Positions 5,086 through 10,198 of a stretch of 10,859 nt of DNA are shown piece after piece (positions within the stretch are counted from its first letter, which is position 1; each line of letters starts with the position of its first letter). This stretch comes from an uncultured Cytophagaceae bacterium. GTDB lineage: Bacteria > Bacteroidota > Bacteroidia > Cytophagales > Spirosomataceae. Under the pieces are notes generated by a model. The model was not told where the DNA came from. It searched no databases and saw only the letters and a list, made by a program, of their open reading frames with translations. The position numbers and the translations under genes were made by a program. The stretch is taken from the NCBI GenBank assembly GCA_903837305.1, contig CAILUB010000249.1, positions 1-10,859 of the forward strand, read 5' to 3'.

Positions 5086-7914
5086 CTATTTTTTCATTTC
5101 AATACCCGAGATCTGCACGACGATTTGTTGTTCGGTTGCTTTCGGGTTAATTGCCACAAAATATAGGTCATGTGAACCAGAAGTGGCTTGGATGGCTACT
5201 TTTTGGGCAGCTGGACCAGCCATTCTTCTTTGACCCGCAGGTGCCGCTGGAGCTGCCGGAGCTGCAGGTGCAGAAGCTGGGGCAGCTACTCCTGTTCCTA
5301 GTGGTGCCCCTTTTCCTGACGTTGCCGCTGCTGGAGGAGGTCCACCCATTCCGCCTTGCGCAACTTCGATCGGAGCCGTTTTACCAATTACCGTTCCGGT
5401 GGGTGAATCCAAACGGATTTCAATCACACCACCCGATGCATTCGATCGCGCTTGTGCTGAAGCAGCAATTTCGATCGTTGAAATACCTGTTAAATCTAAG
5501 TCTTTGTAGCCTAAGTACGGGTTTTGACCCACCATATTCGTTGAACGACCTGGTGTGATTAATTGCAAGATGCCTTTCGAAACATCCGCTTTCTCTACAT
5601 TCAAGGCTGGGTGACGTAAGAACAACCATTTCTCAGATTGAACCGGTGCCATTTTCTTATTTCCTTTATCTAAGTAAGTCGCACGAACCACGAACACCCC
5701 TTTCGAAGATGATTGATCCGCTGGCTTTTTCAAACCTAATGTTCCTGCCACGCCAATCGCATTACTTGCTTTGGCATCCCCTAAACTCAAGATATAATTG
5801 ACCATGGATTTCGCATCCGCTTTGGAAATATTCGGGTGCGCAGACATCGCGTGCTCTCCCCAAACTCCCATGCCACCCACAATCACCTTTTCTGATAATT
5901 TCTCCACCATATCTTGTCCTTTGTACTTCTCAGCCACTTCTTTATACGAAGGACCTACTGAACGTACAGACATTTGGTGACATGACTTACAATCACTCGC
6001 ATTGATCAAACGAAGTCCAGCCGAAGCAAATAAATCGCTATCTGCCTTCCGGTGCGATTGCGCCATCTCAATAGGATCATAGCCTGAGGCTACATAATCC
6101 ACGGTCGCAGCGACAGCATCCGTTGCAATACCTTTTCCTAGAGATCCATCTTCTTTATCTTCTACTTTCACTTCGTATTTCAAAGGCTGTCCCTCAAAAT
6201 AGAATGATTTATTTCCTTCTACCGCGATATCGACTACAGGCGCTTCATTACCCACTAAGATTTCCAAAGAAGCCGTGTTCGACAATCCCTTCGGATCAGC
6301 CGCTTTTAAAGTCACTTGGTATTTACCTGCCTCTTTTAATTGCAAAGTCGGATTAGCACCCGCTAAATTCTTCACGAATTTACCAGCCTTCTTCACCGTC
6401 CATGTGTAGGTTAATTTATCTCCATCGAAATCTTTTGTTCCATCCGCAGATAAATTCGTTGTAAAAGGTGCAGCACCCGCCTTCTTAGCAGAAGATGCCT
6501 CTACATAAGGCTTGCGGTTTCCGCCTTGGTATTCAATCTTCACTAAACGAGCATTCTCATTTCCGCGGAACCAAGCAGAACCATATTCTAATACATATAA
6601 ATCTCCTTCAGGACTGAAGTCTATATCGATCGCAGAACCAAAAGTCGTAGATGGCATAAAGCGCTCCATCGACTTGTAATCTCCTTTTTCATCCATGGTA
6701 ACTGCCATAATCCAGCCACGCATAAACTCCACGATCAACCATTTTCCTTCGTAATACGATGGAAATGCACGTTTCGCACCCGCAAAATCTGCCTTTCTAA
6801 AGACTGGACCACCTGTCGCTGAACGACCAGATGAACCTACTAGAGGAAACTCCTCTGAAGTTCCATAGGGATACCAAATCATCGCCTTGGTTGCTGGAGG
6901 CAATTCACGTAAACCGGTATTGTTAGGAGATTCATTAATAGGTGCCGCTGGATTGAATTTAGGTCCAATAGCCATCGTCTCAAAATTTACATCATTGTAG
7001 GCTTGGTTATTTCCAATGAAATAAGGCCAACCGTAATAACCAGGGCCTTTGGCCTGATTATATTCATCATAACCACGAGGACCTTTCTCTGAATCTACCG
7101 ACGCGTCCGGACCTACCTCGCCCCAATACAAGTAACCCGTTTTAGAATCGATACTAGGTCTCCATGGATTGCGGTGACCCATCGTATAAATTTCAGGCTT
7201 CGTCTTAGGCGTACCTGGTGCGAATAAATTGCCTTTTGGAATCGTATACGTACCATTCGCCTCTGGGTGAATGCGTAAAATCTTTCCGCGTAAATCATTC
7301 GTATTCGACGCACCACGTTGATCATCCCAATACGCTTGACCTGGACGCTCATCGATAGGCGCATAACCATCTGAATTACTGTTACTTGTATTATTTCCTA
7401 CGGTTAAGAATAAGTTTCCTGATTTATCAAAAACCATTCCTCCACCCGTATGACAACATTCCTCACGCTGTGTAGGAACCTCCAAAAGCACTTTTTGTTG
7501 CTCGACTAATAACTCATCCCCACGCAATTCCATACGCGCTAAAATGTGCTTAGTCTCCGTCGGATGTGCGTAGTATAGATATAACCAGTGATTTTTGCTG
7601 AAGTTAGGGTCCAAAACAATACCCATCAATCCCTCCTCTGCCACACGCTCTTGACCCAAACGGTTCTTATATTTAGTGTTAACATTTAAGTGAGCAATGG
7701 TCTTCGTCTCTTTAGTCTTCGTATCATAGGACTTTACATCCCCTTTACGTTCTACAAATAGAATTCGTCCATCTGGCAAAAAGGTAAACTCCATCGGTTC
7801 ATCCAATTTGTCTACTAAGACTGACTTCACAAAACGATTTTCATCGGGGGCCTGCGCAAGCGATTGAAGCACAGGAAAAGCCACTAAAAGGGCGAGGGTA
7901 ATTTTCTTAATCAT
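5086..7914 (-). CDS. Secreted glucose/sorbosone dehydrogenase-PKD-cytochrome c-CBM6-like fusion protein
   Basis: This is a 942-residue multidomain periplasmic protein probably oxidising a sugar and passing electrons to its own haem. A signal peptide (1-20, cut SLA|Q21) leads into a glucose/sorbosone dehydrogenase beta-propeller (about 30-460) with CCHTGGGMVF, whose His155 matches the catalytic base of soluble PQQ glucose dehydrogenase, LRGKILRIHP, and GHRNPWRP with Arg248-Asn249. A PKD domain (about 468-556) and a short Ig-like stretch follow. A class I cytochrome c (about 632-715) has haem-binding CKSCH (642-646) and a likely axial Met690 in VWGEHAM. The C-terminal CBM6-like domain (about 735-942) ends in SHDLYFV and is interrupted by a roughly 50-residue Ala/Pro/Gly-rich insert (854-905). 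This is a common Bacteroidota architecture, here without the ThuA domain often found at the N-terminus. Cofactor PQQ and the substrate are inferred. A strong terminator separates it from the uronate genes. Confidence 0.88.
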   Translation of the reverse strand: MIKKITLALLVAFPVLQSLAQAPDENRFVKSVLVDKLDEPMEFTFLPDGRILFVERKGDVKSYDTKTKETKTIAHLNVNTKYKNRLGQERVAEEGLMGIVLDPNFSKNHWLYLYYAHPTETKHILARMELRGDELLVEQQKVLLEVPTQREECCHTGGGMVFDKSGNLFLTVGNNTSNSNSDGYAPIDERPGQAYWDDQRGASNTNDLRGKILRIHPEANGTYTIPKGNLFAPGTPKTKPEIYTMGHRNPWRPSIDSKTGYLYWGEVGPDASVDSEKGPRGYDEYNQAKGPGYYGWPYFIGNNQAYNDVNFETMAIGPKFNPAAPINESPNNTGLRELPPATKAMIWYPYGTSEEFPLVGSSGRSATGGPVFRKADFAGAKRAFPSYYEGKWLIVEFMRGWIMAVTMDEKGDYKSMERFMPSTTFGSAIDIDFSPEGDLYVLEYGSAWFRGNENARLVKIEYQGGNRKPYVEASSAKKAGAAPFTTNLSADGTKDFDGDKLTYTWTVKKAGKFVKNLAGANPTLQLKEAGKYQVTLKAADPKGLSNTASLEILVGNEAPVVDIAVEGNKSFYFEGQPLKYEVKVEDKEDGSLGKGIATDAVAATVDYVASGYDPIEMAQSHRKADSDLFASAGLRLINASDCKSCHQMSVRSVGPSYKEVAEKYKGQDMVEKLSEKVIVGGMGVWGEHAMSAHPNISKADAKSMVNYILSLGDAKASNAIGVAGTLGLKKPADQSSSKGVFVVRATYLDKGNKKMAPVQSEKWLFLRHPALNVEKADVSKGILQLITPGRSTNMVGQNPYLGYKDLDLTGISTIEIAASAQARSNASGGVIEIRLDSPTGTVIGKTAPIEVAQGGMGGPPPAAATSGKGAPLGTGVAAPASAPAAPAAPAAPAGQRRMAGPAAQKVAIQATSGSHDLYFVAINPKATEQQIVVQISGIEMKK

Positions 7915-8003
7915 AGGTCTAATTTATTATTCTACAAAAATGATACAATAATTGATTTTTTAAAATTATTAGTGGGAAAATGAGACGAAATCCGGCTGAA
8001 GCG
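7915..8003. promoter_or_regulatory. AT-rich upstream region of the dehydrogenase gene
   Basis: This is the left part of a 181-nt divergent intergenic region and should hold the promoter of the minus-strand dehydrogenase gene. Read on the minus strand, 7940-7947 is roughly CATTTTTG, one base off the TAnnTTTG -7 consensus, but no TTG is seen at the right distance upstream. The rest is AT-rich with no clear operator palindrome. The promoter position is a weak inference. Confidence 0.25.
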
Positions 8004-8092
8004 AGATTAGAGATAATAGAGTAGAGAGTATAGATTGAAAAAATTCACCATTTACCATTCTCTATTATCTTTGCTCTATAATCTCTACTCTA
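8004..8092. repeat. Inverted AGATAATAGAG repeat in front of the DUF4440 gene
   Basis: A left arm (8004-8036) and a right arm (8058-8092) form an inverted repeat with a perfect 11-bp core: agataatagag at 8011-8021 pairs with ctctattatct at 8060-8070. The left arm contains the GAGTAGAGAG decamer (8019-8028), and its first 20 nt (agattagagataatagagta) recur inverted at 8619-8638. The right arm contains, inverted, the 14-mer tagagattatagag also found at 2822-2835. The right arm ends 3 nt before the ATG at 8096, so it would form the 5' leader of that gene. Confidence 0.88.
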
Positions 8093-8095
8093 AAA

Positions 8096-8521
8096 ATGAA
8101 ATCACTCCTCTACCTCCTCCTCTTCATACCTTCTCTTTTATTTGCTCAAACAAATAAAGATGAAAACGAAATTAAGTCTGTCCTGCAAACTCAGATTAAA
8201 CTTTGGAATACCGGTGACATCAAAGGTTTTATGGAATACTACGAAAAATCTCCTAACCTAAAGTTCATTGGAAAAGCTGGCGTCGTGTCAGGCTGGGAAG
8301 CGACGTTGCAACGCTATTTAAAATCATATCCCAATCGCGAGACGATGGGGACCTTGGATTTTGATATTCAGGAAATCGATGTGACAGAAGGTAAAACCGC
8401 TTGGGTATTAGGCAAATGGCATTTGACAAGACCAACTGTGGGCGATGCGGGTGGTTATTTTACCTTGTTGATGAAGAAGGTGAATGGGAAATGGTTAGTG
8501 GTGAGGGATCATACTTCGTAG
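8096..8521 (+). CDS. Secreted DUF4440 / NTF2-like (SnoaL-fold) protein
   Basis: This is a 141-residue small exported protein with a clear signal peptide (1-17, cut LFA|Q18). The mature part fits a single alpha+beta-barrel NTF2/SnoaL-like domain of the DUF4440 type: an opening helix with DENEIKSVLQTQIKLWNTGDIKGFMEYYEKS, a middle GWEATLQRYLKSYP segment, then strands with TAWVLGKWHL and the typical ending GKWLVVRDHTS. No catalytic residues can be assigned, since this fold serves as enzyme, binding or scaffold domain in different proteins. It is the only plus-strand gene here, divergent from the dehydrogenase gene and convergent with arsC. Its leader is made of the dispersed repeat, and its TAG stop is the first three bases of another repeat. 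The fold call is good; the function is unknown. Confidence 0.85.
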   Translation: MKSLLYLLLFIPSLLFAQTNKDENEIKSVLQTQIKLWNTGDIKGFMEYYEKSPNLKFIGKAGVVSGWEATLQRYLKSYPNRETMGTLDFDIQEIDVTEGKTAWVLGKWHLTRPTVGDAGGYFTLLMKKVNGKWLVVRDHTS

Positions 8522-8669
8522 TCCGTAGGAAATTAGTCCGAAGTCCGTAGGAAAATTATTTCATAAATCCTTCTAATCTTATTTCCTTCGGACTCCCTCC
8601 CTCCTGACTATATATCTATACTCTATTATCTCTAATCTAAACTCCTCCGGACTCCCTCCCTACGGACTA
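8519..8669. repeat. Composite inverted repeat between convergent genes (TAGTCCGTAGG ends, TAGAGATAATAG core)
   Basis: The outer arms TAGTCCGTAGG (8519-8529) and CCTACGGACTA (8659-8669) are perfect 11-bp inverted repeats, and their terminal TAG triplets are the stop codons of the plus-strand DUF4440 gene and the minus-strand arsC. Inside, agtccgaag (8535-8543) pairs with cttcggact (8586-8594). The 11-mer agtccgtagga is directly repeated at 8520 and 8542, and the 14-mer cggactccctccct at 8589 and 8648. Between the latter pair lies 8611-8640, an inverted copy of the TAGAGATAATAGAGTATAGA repeat seen at 2871 and, in part, at 8008. The hairpin could serve as a bidirectional terminator, although no strong T-run follows either arm. 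Confidence 0.88.
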
Positions 8670-9272
8670 AATTGTCGCCCTAGAGAAAACATAAAACATT
8701 TCCCCCGCTATCTGCCTCGACCTTGCATCATATTGTGCAGCCTCCTCAGCGGTGTCATCAAAGGCTTTGGGGTCCTCATAACGTACCGGAATTCGAGCTT
8801 CAGCGCCAGGAATGAAAGGACAATTTTCGTCTGCATGTGAACAGGTCATGACCGTCGCAAAAATGCCATGCGGATTAATGACGTCATCATACAGTTTCGA
8901 AAAAAGAATGATGGGACGCGAATCCTGCGTGTGCATGGCGAAATAGATGGGATTAGAATGCCCGTGTTTAGAGACAATGAAACCCATTCGCTCTAGGGAA
9001 GCCACGGTGCGTTCGTTGCAAGCCGTTACCTCTACCCCACCTGAATAGCATTGGGCAGGGATTTGGAAATAGTCAGCGGCGGTTTGGGCCCAGACTTGTG
9101 AGAATTGGGAGCGGCGCGAGTTGTGCGTGCAGATAAAATTCAGGCGAATCGGCTGCTCTTTTTTGCGTTTGTCTTTGATATAATCGATCAAGACTTGTAG
9201 TATTTCTCGGCGCTCGGTTGGTATTTCGAGGGAGAGAATTTGTTCCAAATTTTGGTTTAAAATATCCTTCAT
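8667..9272 (-). CDS. arsC: Arsenate reductase / low-molecular-weight protein tyrosine phosphatase family
   Basis: This is a cytoplasmic LMW-PTP-fold protein of the thioredoxin-coupled arsenate reductase type, expected to reduce arsenate to arsenite. It has 201 residues from ATG 9272. That start lies 1 nt after the arsI stop and removes an 18-residue upstream extension that would overlap arsI. An N-terminal helical extension (about 1-40) precedes the P-loop CTHNSRR (Cys48-X5-Arg54). The resolving pair Cys144 and Cys151 sits in TCSHADENCP, as in S. aureus-type ArsC, and EDP (Asp167) fits the general acid. The second P-loop Cys seen in many ArsC (CxxNSCR) is Arg here. Databases often label this Bacteroidota subfamily simply as protein-tyrosine-phosphatase. 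The operon with arsR and arsI supports arsenic detoxification. The phosphatase alternative cannot be fully excluded. Confidence 0.85.
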   Translation of the reverse strand: MKDILNQNLEQILSLEIPTERREILQVLIDYIKDKRKKEQPIRLNFICTHNSRRSQFSQVWAQTAADYFQIPAQCYSGGVEVTACNERTVASLERMGFIVSKHGHSNPIYFAMHTQDSRPIILFSKLYDDVINPHGIFATVMTCSHADENCPFIPGAEARIPVRYEDPKAFDDTAEEAAQYDARSRQIAGEMFYVFSRATI

Positions 9273-9273
9273 C

Positions 9274-9792
9274 TTAGCAACATCCTGAGCCTGGAGTACA
9301 AGCGTTTGCGGCTTGCACTTCGGCAATTTTTAATTTTGGTTTTTCTTCAGCCACTGCAGCTGGCGGCATACAGCAAGCTGAGGCATCTTGCGCAGCGTAG
9401 TGTGGGTCATTGAATTCTGCGTCTTCATGGAAATAATAGACTTCCCATTGAACACCGTCAGGATCAGTTGCCCAGAATTTATCTTGAACGGCGAAGCAAC
9501 AGGATGTCCCTATCTCTTCTTTGGAAACAATCCCTTGTTTTCTAGCCACTTCTAAACGGGCATTCATCTCTTCCGAAGTTTCTACTTGGAAACCTAAGTG
9601 GCCAAAGTTTGCTTGAACGCGCTCTGGATTTTCAATAAACGAGATAATCAAAGAGGGACTATCTAACACATATTTCGCATAACCAGGCTTCACCTTCGTG
9701 GCTGGCTGACCGAAAAAAGTAGAATAAAAATTCACCGATGCCGCTAAATTGCTGACATACAAGGAGACGTGCATTCGTGGAAAAGTTGACAT
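9274..9792 (-). CDS. arsI: ArsI/CadI-family dioxygenase (C-As lyase), glyoxalase fold
   Basis: ArsI is a non-haem Fe(II) extradiol-type dioxygenase that cleaves the carbon-arsenic bond of trivalent organoarsenicals such as methylarsenite. From ATG 9792 (MSTFPRMHVSLYV) it has 172 residues. The key residues can be read: metal ligands His8, His65 (GHLGFQV) and Glu117 (WEVYYF), equivalent to His5/His62/Glu115 of Bacillus ArsI, and the vicinal thiol pair Cys98-Cys99 (GTSCCFAV) that binds the organoarsenical. A Cys-containing tail follows: Cys140-Cys141, Cys164 and Cys171-Cys172. The start lies 1 nt after the arsR stop; a longer reading frame exists up to 9909, but it overlaps arsR and has no family similarity, so it is rejected. 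Cadmium-induced CadI is the nearest alternative, but the arsR/arsC context favours arsenic. Confidence 0.9.
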   Translation of the reverse strand: MSTFPRMHVSLYVSNLAASVNFYSTFFGQPATKVKPGYAKYVLDSPSLIISFIENPERVQANFGHLGFQVETSEEMNARLEVARKQGIVSKEEIGTSCCFAVQDKFWATDPDGVQWEVYYFHEDAEFNDPHYAAQDASACCMPPAAVAEEKPKLKIAEVQAANACTPGSGCC

Positions 9793-9793
9793 A

Positions 9794-10129
9794 TTAACAG
9801 CAGTTGGATTTTTGTGCGACAAAATAATTTTCGAAAAACTCCCCAAAAAGCTGACTAAACTCCGCCCACTTTTCCGGGTTAATGCAATAACAAACCGAGA
9901 CGCCTTCAATCGTTCCTTGGATAAATCCCACCTCTTTCAATTCGCGTAAATGTTGAGAGACGGTAGCCTGAGCTAGACCTAGTTCTTGGACAAGATCTCC
10001 GTTGATGCAGGTATTGGATTTCACCAAATACTGTAAAATAGCGACGCGTGCGGGATGTCCGAGCACTTTGGCCATCTGAGCGATCGCATTTTGTTCCTCT
10101 GTAAAGAGGTCTGTTTTGGTGATTCCCAT
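9794..10129 (-). CDS. arsR: ArsR-family winged-helix metalloregulator
   Basis: This is a 111-residue ArsR/SmtB-type repressor expected to bind the operator just upstream of its own gene and release it on arsenite or organoarsenical binding. The winged-helix core is clear: AKVLGHPARVAILQYLV (20-36), the recognition helix region GLAQATVSQHLRELKEVGFI (51-70) and the wing (71-82). The classical ELCVCDL metal site of E. coli ArsR is absent; candidate ligands are Cys41, the Cys80/Cys82 pair (VCYC) and the terminal Cys110-Cys111. It is the first gene of a three-gene operon with 1-nt gaps, preceded by its own promoter/operator region and insulated from the upstream M20 gene by a terminator. Confidence 0.93.
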   Translation of the reverse strand: MGITKTDLFTEEQNAIAQMAKVLGHPARVAILQYLVKSNTCINGDLVQELGLAQATVSQHLRELKEVGFIQGTIEGVSVCYCINPEKWAEFSQLFGEFFENYFVAQKSNCC

Positions 10130-10172
10130 TTTAGTTGTTATTATATTGCAATATTACGATGGAACAACTAAA
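10130..10172 (-). promoter_or_regulatory. Candidate ArsR operator / promoter region
   Basis: Directly upstream of arsR, a 10-bp perfect inverted repeat (tttagttgtt at 10130-10139; aacaactaaa at 10163-10172) flanks a 12-bp perfect palindrome (atattgcaatat, 10143-10154). ArsR/SmtB repressors bind such interrupted dyads in their own promoters. The minus-strand TAATATTG (10149-10156) is one base off the Bacteroidetes -7 element and would place the promoter within the dyad, but no well-spaced -33 motif is visible. The exact protected bases are inferred. Confidence 0.6.
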
Positions 10173-10198
10173 TAAAAAAGGCCGAAGCCTCTTTTATT
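10173..10198 (-). terminator. Rho-independent terminator of the M20 amidohydrolase gene
   Basis: Read on the minus strand the sequence is AGGC-TTCG-GCCT followed by a run of T (GCCTTTTTTATT), with A-rich sequence on the 5' side that can extend the stem after a bulged G. The UUCG tetraloop is a classic stabilising loop. It begins immediately after the stop codon at 10199 and ends just before the arsR operator, so it should keep arsR transcription independent of the upstream gene. Confidence 0.75.

Noticed and set aside
5420..5629. Minus-strand 69-codon open frame within the dehydrogenase gene
   Set aside because: It is another frame of the CBM6-like coding region, without family similarity or gene spacing.
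8519..8669. Insertion sequence ends around the convergent junction
   Set aside because: The inverted repeats enclose only about 130 nt with no transposase and no clear target-site duplication, so an autonomous element is not supported; a non-autonomous one remains possible and is listed as a finding.
9273..9326. Longer ArsC reading frame starting at 9326
   Set aside because: It overlaps the end of arsI; the ATG at 9272 is 1 nt past the arsI stop, matching the spacing of the arsR-arsI pair.
9793..9909. Longer ArsI reading frame starting at 9909
   Set aside because: The extra 39 residues overlap arsR in another frame and have no glyoxalase-fold similarity; ATG 9792 lies 1 nt after the arsR stop and opens the family alignment.
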